8,703 nt of DNA, taken from the NCBI GenBank assembly GCA_046076025.1, contig JBJTRF010000135.1, positions 1 through 8,703 on the forward strand, read 5' to 3'. Origin of the DNA: UBA668 sp046076025. Its GTDB lineage: Bacteria > Actinomycetota > Acidimicrobiia > Acidimicrobiales > Ilumatobacteraceae. The notes under the pieces were generated by a model. It was not told where the DNA came from, ran no database searches, and saw only the letters and a list, made by a program, of their open reading frames with translations. Numbering within the stretch: position 1 is the first letter of the stretch; each line of letters begins with the position of its first letter. Shown here one piece after another: positions 1 to 5,891 of this stretch. The translations under genes and the position numbers were made by a program.

Positions 1-422
1 TGGTGGGCGCCCGCACGGTTCGTGCCGACGATTCCGAGCTCACCGTGCGATCGGCATGCGGTCGCGACCCGCGACGCGTGGTGCTCGGCACCGCGCCCGA
101 GGGTGCCAGGGTGCACCCGTACCTCGAGTGGAGCGGGAGCCTCGATGCGCTCCTCGAGCGACTCGGCGACGAGGGAGTCGTGCAGCTGCTCGTCGAGGGC
201 GGCGCCCGCGTGGCCGGCTCGTTCCTGCGCGAGCAGCTCGTGCATCAGGTGGTGCTGTACGTCGCGCCTGCCATCTTCGGCGGCGACGATGCCACGCCGC
301 TCGTGTCGGGACCTGCCGCGCCGACCATCGATCGGCTGCGCCGCGGGCGCATTGCCGGGGTGGCGCAGATCGGCGCCGACCTGCGGATCGACTTCCGGCC
401 AGCGGCCGGTGAGGGGGACTGA
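1..422 (+). CDS. ribD: RibD C-terminal reductase domain, 5' end outside the window
   Basis: This is the end of the bifunctional pyrimidine deaminase/reductase. The visible part is the reductase domain, which reduces the ribosyl side chain of 5-amino-6-ribosylaminouracil phosphate with NADPH in the cytoplasm. About 139 residues are visible. They open with GARTVRADDSELTVR, the conserved substrate/NADPH-binding stretch of the family, and continue with LLVEGGARVAGSFL and the strand APAIFGG. The deaminase domain with its zinc ligands would lie upstream of base 1. The first codon fully in frame starts at base 3, so any start codon there is spurious. The TGA stop shares a base with the ribE start (TGATG), showing translational coupling. 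The identification rests on these motifs and on the neighbouring rib genes. A stand-alone reductase cannot be excluded because the N-terminus is missing. Confidence 0.9.
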   Translation, partial: VGARTVRADDSELTVRSACGRDPRRVVLGTAPEGARVHPYLEWSGSLDALLERLGDEGVVQLLVEGGARVAGSFLREQLVHQVVLYVAPAIFGGDDATPLVSGPAAPTIDRLRRGRIAGVAQIGADLRIDFRPAAGEGD

Positions 423-991
423 TGTTCACGGGAATCGTGGAAGAACTCGGGCGGGTGAGGTCGCGAGATGGCGCCCGGCTGGTCATCGAGGCGAGCACGG
501 TGCTCGACGATGTCGTGCTCGGCGCATCGATCGCCGTCAGCGGCTGCTGCCTCACCGTGGTCGAGTGGGGCGCCGACTGGTGGGCGTGCGACGTCAGCGA
601 CGAGACGTGGCGGCGCACGTGCCTCGGCGCCCTGCACCCCGGCGACGTGGTGAACCTCGAGCGGCCGGTGCGGCTCGCCGACCGGCTGGGCGGGCACATG
701 GTGCAGGGGCATGTCGACGCCGTCGGCGAGATCGTCGACACGCCGCCCGATCTCCGCGTGCGCATCCCGTCGTCGCTGCTGCGCTACGTGGTGGAGAAGG
801 GCTCTATCACCGTCGACGGCGTCAGCCTCACCGTGGTGCAGCCCCTCGACGACGGGTTCACCGTGGCCGTGATCCCGCACACGGCGGCGGTGACGACGCT
901 GGGCCACAAGAAGCCGGGCGACCCGGTGAACATCGAGGTCGACGTCGTCGCCAAGTACATCGAGACGCTGCTCCCAGGAGGTGCACGATGA
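422..991 (+). CDS. ribE: Riboflavin synthase alpha chain
   Basis: This enzyme dismutates two molecules of 6,7-dimethyl-8-ribityllumazine into riboflavin and 5-amino-6-ribitylaminouracil. The 189-residue product begins with the hallmark MFTGIVEE and contains two lumazine-binding barrels. The first carries VSGCCLTVV and the second GSITVDGVSLTVV, with the linker motif GGHMVQGHVD between them. Length is close to the usual 190-220 residues. The ATG at 422 is fixed by the MFTGIVE signature and by the purine run GAGGGGG at 411-417. The gene overlaps ribD by one base at the 5' end and ribBA by four bases (ATGA) at the 3' end. The symbol ribC is used for the same protein in some species. The first-repeat motif reads SGCCLTV where many homologues have NGVCLTV, a minor variation. 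Confidence 0.96.
   Translation: MFTGIVEELGRVRSRDGARLVIEASTVLDDVVLGASIAVSGCCLTVVEWGADWWACDVSDETWRRTCLGALHPGDVVNLERPVRLADRLGGHMVQGHVDAVGEIVDTPPDLRVRIPSSLLRYVVEKGSITVDGVSLTVVQPLDDGFTVAVIPHTAAVTTLGHKKPGDPVNIEVDVVAKYIETLLPGGAR
976..981 (+). promoter_or_regulatory. Strong ribosome binding site of ribBA
   Basis: AGGAGG lies inside the ribE 3' end, six bases before the ATG at 988. It fixes the ribBA start and shows that ribBA translation initiates independently of the overlapping ribE stop. Confidence 0.85.
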
Positions 992-2220
992 GTGGATCCC
1001 CCTTCCGTCCGATCGAGGAGGCCATCGAGGTGATCAGGGCCGGCGGCATGGTGGTCGTCGCCGACGACGAGGACCGCGAGAACGAGGGTGACCTCATCAT
1101 GGCTGCCGACGCCGCCACGCCCGAGACGCTGGCCTTCGTCATCCGCCACACATCGGGTGTCGTGTGCGTGGCCATCACCGAGGACGAGGCCGACCGCCTG
1201 GAGTTGCCGCTCATGGTCGAGCGGAACACCGAGTCGATGCGCACAGCGTTCACCACCTCGGTCGACCTGCAGCACGGCACCACCACGGGGATCTCGGCGG
1301 CCGACCGCGCCGCAACGATCCGCGCGCTCGCCGAACCCGCCACGCAGCCCGCCGACCTCGCCCGCCCCGGCCACGTGTTCCCGCTGCGGGCGCGTCGCGG
1401 GGGCGTGCTGAAGCGGACGGGCCACACCGAGGCAGCGGTCGACCTCGCGGTGCTCGCCGGCCGCCGGCCGGCCGGGCTGCTCTGCGAGCTGGCCCTCGAC
1501 GACGGGACGATGGCACGGGTGCCCGACCTCGTGAAGTTCTGCGCCGAGCACGGGCTGCTGCTGGTGTCCATTGCCGATCTCGTGCGCTACCGGCTCGAGC
1601 ACGAGCGGCTCGTCCAGCGTGTCGCCACGACGGCGATGCCCACCGAGTGGGGCGACTTCACGCTCGTGGCGTTCGAGTCGTCGCTCGACGGCGAGACGCA
1701 CCTTGCCTTCGTGGCGGGCGACCCGGCAGCCGCATCAGAGCGCGGCGAGGACGTGCTCGTGCGCGTGCACTCGGAATGCCTCACCGGCGACGTGTTCGGG
1801 TCGCAGCGATGCGACTGCGGGCCGCAGCTGCACCGCTCCATGGAGCGCATCCAGGAGGCGGGCTGCGGCGTGGTGGTGTACCTCCGCGGCCAGGAGGGCC
1901 GCGGCATCGGCATCGGCCACAAGCTGCGCGCCTACGAGCTGCAGGAGCGAGGCCTCGACACCGTCGACGCCAACCTGGCGCTCGGGCTTCCCGTCGACCG
2001 GCGCGAGTACGGCACCGGGGCGCAGATCCTCGCCGAGCTCGGCGTGCGCAGCGTGCGGCTGCTCACCAACAACCCGGCGAAGTACGGCGGCCTTGCGGGA
2101 TTCGGCCTGCGCATCGCCGGTCGCGAGCCCATTGTCATTACACCCAATCCACACAACGAGGCGTACTTGCGCACCAAGCGCGAGCGGCTCGGACACCTCC
2201 TGGAGGAGCACACATCATGA
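988..2220 (+). CDS. ribBA: Bifunctional DHBP synthase / GTP cyclohydrolase II
   Basis: This 410-residue fusion supplies both branches of riboflavin synthesis. The N-terminal RibB half (about 1-205) converts ribulose 5-phosphate to 3,4-dihydroxy-2-butanone 4-phosphate and formate. It shows the metal/substrate loop DDEDRENEGD (26-35), HGTTTGISAADRA (96-108), the RPGHVFPL motif with H129, and GHTEAAVDL with H146. The C-terminal RibA half (about 206-410) opens the GTP ring. It shows three zinc ligands C264, C275 and C277 in SECLTGDVFGSQRCDCG, the catalytic loop RGQEGRGIGIGHK (300-312), and LLTNNPAKYGGL (359-369). All key residues of both halves are present, so both activities are expected, unlike some actinobacterial copies with a dead half. 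It overlaps ribE and ribH by ATGA at both ends, typical of a translationally coupled operon. Confidence 0.97.
   Translation: MSGSPFRPIEEAIEVIRAGGMVVVADDEDRENEGDLIMAADAATPETLAFVIRHTSGVVCVAITEDEADRLELPLMVERNTESMRTAFTTSVDLQHGTTTGISAADRAATIRALAEPATQPADLARPGHVFPLRARRGGVLKRTGHTEAAVDLAVLAGRRPAGLLCELALDDGTMARVPDLVKFCAEHGLLLVSIADLVRYRLEHERLVQRVATTAMPTEWGDFTLVAFESSLDGETHLAFVAGDPAAASERGEDVLVRVHSECLTGDVFGSQRCDCGPQLHRSMERIQEAGCGVVVYLRGQEGRGIGIGHKLRAYELQERGLDTVDANLALGLPVDRREYGTGAQILAELGVRSVRLLTNNPAKYGGLAGFGLRIAGREPIVITPNPHNEAYLRTKRERLGHLLEEHTS
2202..2208 (+). promoter_or_regulatory. Ribosome binding site of ribH
   Basis: GGAGGAG lies within the last codons of ribBA, eight bases before the ribH ATG at 2217. 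It confirms the ATGA-overlap start. Confidence 0.8.
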
Positions 2221-2681
2221 GCAAGTCACTCGTCCGTCTCGACGGCTCCGGCCTGCGCATCGCCATCGTCGCCGCCCGCTTCAACGACCTCATCGTCGAG
2301 CGGCTGGTCGACGGCGCAGTCGAGGCGCTCACGACACATGGCGTGTCGGCATCCGACCTCCGCACCACGTGGGTGCCGGGCGCGTGGGAGCTGCCGGTGG
2401 TCGCCCAGCGGATCGCCGGCTCCGGCTCGGTCGACGCCGTGGTGGCGCTCGGCGCCGTCATCAAGGGATCGACCGACCACTACACGCATGTGGCGGGCCA
2501 GTGCGCCGCCGGCCTGATGCGCGTGCAGCTCGAGTCGCGCCTGCCGGTGGCATTCGGCGTGCTCACCACTGAGACGATCGAGCAGTGCATCGAGCGCGCC
2601 GGCACCAAGGCCGGCAACAAGGGCGTCGAGGCGGCGATGGCTGCCCTCGAGGCAGCGCTCGTGCTGCGCTCTATCGGCTGA
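2217..2681 (+). CDS. ribH: 6,7-dimethyl-8-ribityllumazine synthase
   Basis: This enzyme condenses 5-amino-6-ribitylaminouracil with dihydroxybutanone phosphate to give lumazine, the substrate of RibE. Lumazine synthases form pentamers or 60-subunit capsids. The 154-residue product is the normal size. It has the substrate-binding RFN at 21-23, PGAWELP at 54-60, the GAVIKGSTDHY loop with the catalytic histidine H88, and the conserved RAGTKAGNKG with R127 near the C-terminus. The ATG at 2217 overlaps the ribBA stop and follows a clear GGAGGAG. It is the last gene of the operon: five bases after its TGA begins a strong hairpin, beyond which the next gene runs on the other strand. Confidence 0.97.
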   Translation: MSKSLVRLDGSGLRIAIVAARFNDLIVERLVDGAVEALTTHGVSASDLRTTWVPGAWELPVVAQRIAGSGSVDAVVALGAVIKGSTDHYTHVAGQCAAGLMRVQLESRLPVAFGVLTTETIEQCIERAGTKAGNKGVEAAMAALEAALVLRSIG

Positions 2682-2685
2682 CGTC

Positions 2686-2717
2686 GCAACCCGGCCGGCG
2701 AGTGCCGGCCGGGTTGC
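2686..2717. terminator. Perfect 14-bp hairpin between convergent genes
   Basis: The left arm 2686-2699 and right arm 2704-2717 are exact reverse complements around the loop GAGT (2700-2703). The stem core is pure G/C flanked by GCAA/TTGC. It starts four bases after the ribH stop and ends directly against the epimerase stop codon on the other strand (2718-2720), so one hairpin can serve both converging transcripts. There is no T-tract on either side, so it is not a canonical U-tail terminator. It may act as an L-shaped actinobacterial terminator or as a 3'-end stabiliser. The structure is certain as a sequence palindrome; the function is inferred from position. Confidence 0.8.
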
Positions 2718-3650
2718 TCAGCGTGCGGCGTCGGCGGCGAAGACGGCTGCCGACTCGGCCAGCGCCTCGCGCAACGGCGTGATGGCCGGGCCGCTCGCCG
2801 TGCCGAGCCAGCCGCTCGAGTCGGCTGCGTCGACCAGCGGCAGCGGGTCGACGCCGCAGGTAAGGCCGTCGAAGCCGGTGACCTCGGCGACATCTGCGAG
2901 GAAGTCGGCGACGGCGAGCACGTGGCCGCCGATCGTGTAGGTGGGAGCACCGTCGATCGGCACGCGCGCGGCGTGGATGAACGCAGCGGCGACATCGGAT
3001 GCGTACTGGAAGTCGAGCGTGCCCCCGAACTCGACGTGGAACGGCTCGCCGTGTACTGCCCTGTCGATGGCGACGCTGGGCAGCGATGTCATTCCCTGAT
3101 CGCGGCCGGGGCCGAACACCGTGTGCGGGCGGAGTCCGATGCTGCGGATGCCGTGGTCGTTCCAGTAGACGCGGGCGAGGTCTTCGCCGGCCACCTTGTA
3201 CGCGCCGTAGAGGGTGGAGGGGAGTCGTGGGGCATCGGCGGCCAGCACCCGGGTGCCGTAGTCGGAGGCCTTGCCGAACACGGCGATGCTGCTGGCATGC
3301 GAGACCTGCTGCACGCCGTGATGCCGTGCGGCCTCGAAGACGTTCACCGTGCCGGTGACGTTCACCGCGGCGCCACGCGACGGATCGGCGCGGCAGAACG
3401 GCACCTGCAGCGCTGCGAGGTGGATGATGCGATCGATGCCGGCGGCGGCGCGGATCACGTCGTCGAGCACGGTGAGGTCGCCGTGGCACCACTCGACATC
3501 GGGCAGGCTGCCGTCGTTGACCAGTCGGTGCCGGTGCTCGTCGGTGCCGAGGTCAAACGCCACCACCGAGGTGCCCTCTGCGACGAGCTGGCGCACCACC
3601 CAGGCGCCGATGCACCCGTTGGCGCCGGTGACGAGAATCCGCTCAGCCAT
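2718..3650 (-). CDS. NAD-dependent epimerase/dehydratase (extended SDR)
   Basis: This 310-residue protein is of the extended short-chain dehydrogenase family, which acts on nucleotide sugars or related carbonyl compounds using bound NAD(P). The Rossmann motif TGANGCIG is at residues 8-15 and an acidic residue closing strand 2 (D33) favours NAD. HLAALQVPFCRADP (77-90) and VNVTGTVNVFEAA match the family core. The catalytic triad is S120/S121 with Y148 and K152 in YGAYK. The C-terminal substrate region includes GLRPHTVFGPGR and DFQYASDVAAAFIHAA. The start is supported by GGAGGG seven bases upstream (3658-3663). It follows the aminotransferase by 21 nt on the same strand and is probably co-transcribed with it. 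The substrate cannot be read from the sequence. A dedicated UDP-glucose 4-epimerase is unlikely given the short, divergent C-terminus. Confidence 0.88.
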   Translation of the reverse strand: MAERILVTGANGCIGAWVVRQLVAEGTSVVAFDLGTDEHRHRLVNDGSLPDVEWCHGDLTVLDDVIRAAAGIDRIIHLAALQVPFCRADPSRGAAVNVTGTVNVFEAARHHGVQQVSHASSIAVFGKASDYGTRVLAADAPRLPSTLYGAYKVAGEDLARVYWNDHGIRSIGLRPHTVFGPGRDQGMTSLPSVAIDRAVHGEPFHVEFGGTLDFQYASDVAAAFIHAARVPIDGAPTYTIGGHVLAVADFLADVAEVTGFDGLTCGVDPLPLVDAADSSGWLGTASGPAITPLREALAESAAVFAADAAR

Positions 3651-3657
3651 GAACTGT

Positions 3658-3663
3658 CCCTCC
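3658..3663 (-). promoter_or_regulatory. Ribosome binding site of the epimerase
   Basis: Read on the minus strand this is GGAGGG, seven bases before the ATG at 3650-3648. It lies in the 21-nt gap after the aminotransferase stop, supporting two separate cistrons on one mRNA. Confidence 0.7.
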
Positions 3664-3671
3664 GCTGTGTC

Positions 3672-4832
3672 TCATGACGCCCATTCGCCCACTGCGGCCT
3701 CAAGCCGGCCGACTCCCTCGCGCCGCGTGTCATCGTCCGAGGCGAGCGACACGCGCACGTACCGGCCCGAGGCGGGCCCGAATGCGGTGCCCGGCGCCAC
3801 GGCAACCCGGCGCTCGGCGACCAGCCGGCGCACGAAGGTGAGGTCGTCGATGCCCGAGGGCGAGATGTCGACCATCGTGTAGAAGGCGCCGCGGGGCGTC
3901 GAGTAGCGGAGGCCGTGCTCGTCGAGGATGCCGCTCGCTAGACGACTGCGGGCGGCGTAGGCGCCTCGCATCTCGGCGACGCAGTCCTGCGGGCCGGTGA
4001 GCGCAGCCAGGGCAGCGCGCTGCGAGATCGAGTTGATGCACGAGACGGTCGGCTCCTGGGCGCGCAGGATGTGCGAGATGATCGAGTCGGGCCCGACGAT
4101 GTAGCCGATCCGCCAGCCGGTCATGGCGTAGGTCTTCGAGAAGGTGAAGGCGCTCACGACGCGGTCGTCGACGTCGAGTGGGCGCATCGACGTTGGTGCC
4201 TCGTCGACATAGATCTCGTCGTAGACCTCGTCGGAGATGACCCACAGGTCGTGCCGTCGTGCGAGGTCGTACAGGTCGCGGAGCCGCTGCGGCGGAATCA
4301 CCGCGCCGCTCGGGTTGCCGGGCGAGTTGACGACGAGCACGCGGGTGCGCTCGGTGACGAGTGACTCGATGTCGGCGATGTCGGGGACGAGGTCGTGCTC
4401 GAGCCGCAGCGGATAGTGCACCGGCACTGCGTTGACGAGCAGCGTCATCTGCACGTAGTTGGGCCAGCTGGGGTCGGGGATGAGCACCTCGTCGCCGGGG
4501 TTCACCATCGACGCCAGTGCCGTGAAGATGCCGGCCACTCCGCCATTGGCGACGATGACGTCGTCGGCACCTGCAGTGATGCCGTTCGTGGTGGCCAGCT
4601 TGCGGGCGATGGCTGCCCGGAGATCGGGGTGGCCGGCGTTCGACGCGTACTTCGTCCAGTTGTCGTCGATTGCCGTGTGTGCGGCACGCTTGATGTGCTC
4701 TGGCGTGTTGAAGCTCGGCTCGCCGACCTCGAGGCGGATGCAGTCGGGGTAGCGAGCGGCCTCGTCGAAGACGACTCGGATGCCCGATCGCGGCACGGCG
4801 CTGATGGCGTGTGAAGGATGTCGGGCGGTCAT
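3672..4832 (-). CDS. PLP-dependent class I/II aminotransferase
   Basis: This 386-residue fold-type I aminotransferase moves amino groups between an amino acid and a 2-oxo acid. The Schiff-base lysine is K233 in TFSKTYAMTGWRIGY. Other cofactor contacts are N173 in NSPGNPSG (169-176), D201 and Y204 in SDEVY, and YASNAGHPDLR (62-72) near the N-terminus. R360 in YVRVSLA is the usual substrate carboxylate binder. The architecture and length match the aspartate/aromatic aminotransferase subgroup found in Gram-positive and thermophilic bacteria, but the substrate is not determined. The ATG at 4832 is preceded by AGAGGA (4838-4843), five bases away. It is the first gene of a minus-strand pair with the epimerase, divergent from the pdtaR-polA side. 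No riboflavin-related role is evident. Confidence 0.93.
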   Translation of the reverse strand: MTARHPSHAISAVPRSGIRVVFDEAARYPDCIRLEVGEPSFNTPEHIKRAAHTAIDDNWTKYASNAGHPDLRAAIARKLATTNGITAGADDVIVANGGVAGIFTALASMVNPGDEVLIPDPSWPNYVQMTLLVNAVPVHYPLRLEHDLVPDIADIESLVTERTRVLVVNSPGNPSGAVIPPQRLRDLYDLARRHDLWVISDEVYDEIYVDEAPTSMRPLDVDDRVVSAFTFSKTYAMTGWRIGYIVGPDSIISHILRAQEPTVSCINSISQRAALAALTGPQDCVAEMRGAYAARSRLASGILDEHGLRYSTPRGAFYTMVDISPSGIDDLTFVRRLVAERRVAVAPGTAFGPASGRYVRVSLASDDDTRREGVGRLEAAVGEWAS

Positions 4833-4837
4833 CGGAA

Positions 4838-4843
4838 TCCTCT
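4838..4843 (-). promoter_or_regulatory. Ribosome binding site of the aminotransferase
   Basis: Read on the minus strand this is AGAGGA, five bases before the ATG at 4832-4830. It supports that start over internal alternatives. Confidence 0.6.
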
Positions 4844-4918
4844 GGCGCGGTCCGGACGTCCCGGAGGCCTCTGACCGACTCTAGAACACCGTGCAAGAGA
4901 TACTCTCGACGACCGTCC

Positions 4919-4924
4919 TACACT
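4919..4924 (+). promoter_or_regulatory. Possible -10 element upstream of the small helical gene
   Basis: TACACT fits the actinobacterial -10 pattern TANNNT and lies in the only sizeable divergent intergenic region of the window (4833-4972). No convincing -35 hexamer is found 16-18 bases upstream. A transcript would begin near 4931. The identification rests on one hexamer and its position only. Confidence 0.25.
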
Positions 4925-4972
4925 CGTCGCATCGAAGGACTCCGCTGGATCGTCGAGCGCCGCCTCCGCAGC

Positions 4973-5224
4973 GTGGCGACTCGGCTCGTGGCCGCCCGGG
5001 CCGAGCTGGCGATCGTGGTCGAGCAGTCGGCCGCCGTGGCCGACGAGGCCGACGACCTCGACCTCCGGGCGCTGATGAGCGATGCGCCCATCGACCGTGC
5101 CTAGGCGCGCGAGGCCGGCGGCCACCGGGCAGCCTTCCGGCGCCAGGCGTCACGGCTCAGGGACGACATAGCGCGCCTCGAGGCTCGCCAGGATCACCTG
5201 CTCGACCGCCTCGGCGGCAAGTGA
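4973..5224 (+). CDS. Small charged helical protein, interrupted by an in-frame TAG
   Basis: I do not recognise a named family. From the GTG at 4973 the frame runs 43 codons to a TAG (5102-5104), then continues without shift for 39 codons to a TGA (5222-5224). Before the TAG it encodes ARAELAIVVEQ and ADEADDLDLRALMSDAP. After it come RQASRLRDDIARLEARQ and DHLLDRLGG. Both parts are Ala/Arg/Glu/Leu-rich with helix or coiled-coil character, and the whole reads like one small helical hairpin protein of about 83 residues. Third-position G/C is about 93% before and 87% after the TAG (my count), with the second position much lower, which is the coding signature of this genome. The start is uncertain: no Shine-Dalgarno precedes GTG 4973, and the open frame extends upstream without another ATG, GTG or TTG until inside the aminotransferase. 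It lies 91 nt before pdtaR. It could instead be a decayed pseudogene. Confidence 0.65.
5102..5104 (+). other. In-frame TAG inside the small helical gene
   Basis: The codon lies between a GCC and a GCG in a frame that stays coding on both sides. The surrounding octamer CTAGGCGC (5101-5108) is identical to that around the polA TAG. A single-base change from CAG, GAG, AAG, TGG, TCG, TTG or TAC/TAT would give it. Alternatively it is decoded as an amino acid. Confidence 0.75.
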
Positions 5225-5300
5225 TGCCAGACTTCGGGCTGCCGGCGCAGTGCCGGGCGCACGCCGGGCACGCCGACGTGCGTCCAGCGACGACAGCACC

Positions 5301-5308
5301 CGAAAGGA
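5301..5308 (+). promoter_or_regulatory. Ribosome binding site of pdtaR
   Basis: The stretch CGAAAGGA contains AAAGGA (5303-5308), seven bases before the ATG at 5316. It fixes the start that puts the receiver domain at the very N-terminus. Confidence 0.6.
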
Positions 5309-5315
5309 CCATCCG

Positions 5316-5891
5316 ATGAGCATCCGAGTAGTGATCGCCGAGGACGAGGCGATCATCCGCCTCGACCTGCGCGAGACCCTCGAGGAGGAGGGCTACGAGG
5401 TCGTCGGCGAGTGCGGCCGTGGCGACAGGGCCGTCGAGCTGGTTCGCGAGCTACGGCCCGACCTCGCCATCCTCGACATCAAGATGCCGCACATGGACGG
5501 CCTCGAGGCAGCGCGCCTGATCGGCGAGGAGCGCATCTGCGGGGTGCTGATGCTCACGGCGTTCAGCCAGCGCGAGGTGGTCGAGGAAGCCCGCGACGCC
5601 GGCGCGCTCGCGTATCTCGTGAAGCCGTACCAGAAGAGCGACCTGATCCCGGCGATGGAGGTGGCGATCGGCCGCTTCCGCGAACTGCAGCAGCTGAGCG
5701 GCGAGGTCGACTCGCTGGCCGGGCAGCTCGAGGCCCGGAAGGTCATCGACCGCGCCAAGGGCCTGCTCATCGACGAGTGCGGGATGAAGGAGTCCGAGGC
5801 GTTCTCGTTCATCCAGCGCACGGCAATGAGCGAGCGCTCGCGGATGCGCGACGTGGCCGAGCGGGTCATCAGCGGGTCGCTTCGCCCGTGA
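5316..5891 (+). CDS. pdtaR: ANTAR-domain response regulator, PdtaR type
   Basis: This 191-residue cytoplasmic response regulator is expected to act on RNA rather than DNA. The receiver domain (about 1-120) has the acidic pocket E9-D10-E11, the phosphoacceptor D54 in ILDIKMP, the switch threonine T81 in MLTAFSQRE, and K103 in YLVKPY. A short coiled-coil linker (about 123-142) leads into the ANTAR domain, with ARKVIDRAKGLLIDECGM and AFSFIQRTAMSERSRMRDVAE. ANTAR proteins bind paired hairpins in nascent mRNA and prevent termination. Similarity in order and motifs to mycobacterial PdtaR (Rv1626), which also lies near polA, is from memory. Its usual partner kinase PdtaS is not in the window. The stop overlaps the polA GTG start (GTGA), so both proteins are likely made from one mRNA. 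Confidence 0.93.
   Translation: MSIRVVIAEDEAIIRLDLRETLEEEGYEVVGECGRGDRAVELVRELRPDLAILDIKMPHMDGLEAARLIGEERICGVLMLTAFSQREVVEEARDAGALAYLVKPYQKSDLIPAMEVAIGRFRELQQLSGEVDSLAGQLEARKVIDRAKGLLIDECGMKESEAFSFIQRTAMSERSRMRDVAERVISGSLRP

Noticed and set aside
1..420. FMN riboswitch for the rib operon
   Set aside because: The operon's 5' end lies outside the window, so no leader is available to inspect.
22..2220. 732-codon plus-strand open frame covering ribD, ribE and ribBA
   Set aside because: Only the part from 988 is real (ribBA). The upstream part is out of frame with ribD and ribE and has Arg/Ala-rich shadow composition.
1164..2681. 505-codon open frame running into ribH
   Set aside because: The upstream part is a shadow of ribBA in another frame. 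ribH starts at 2217 with its own ribosome binding site.
5242..5281. Two small tandem hairpins in the pdtaR leader (5242-5256 and 5268-5281) as a possible ANTAR RNA target
   Set aside because: The loops are five and four bases rather than the six-base loops with conserved A and G expected for ANTAR targets, and five-bp G/C stems are common by chance here.
4891..5319. 142-codon open frame overlapping the small helical gene
   Set aside because: It is Arg/Pro/Gly-rich with no family likeness. The alternative frame, with the TAG, has the codon-position bias of a real gene.
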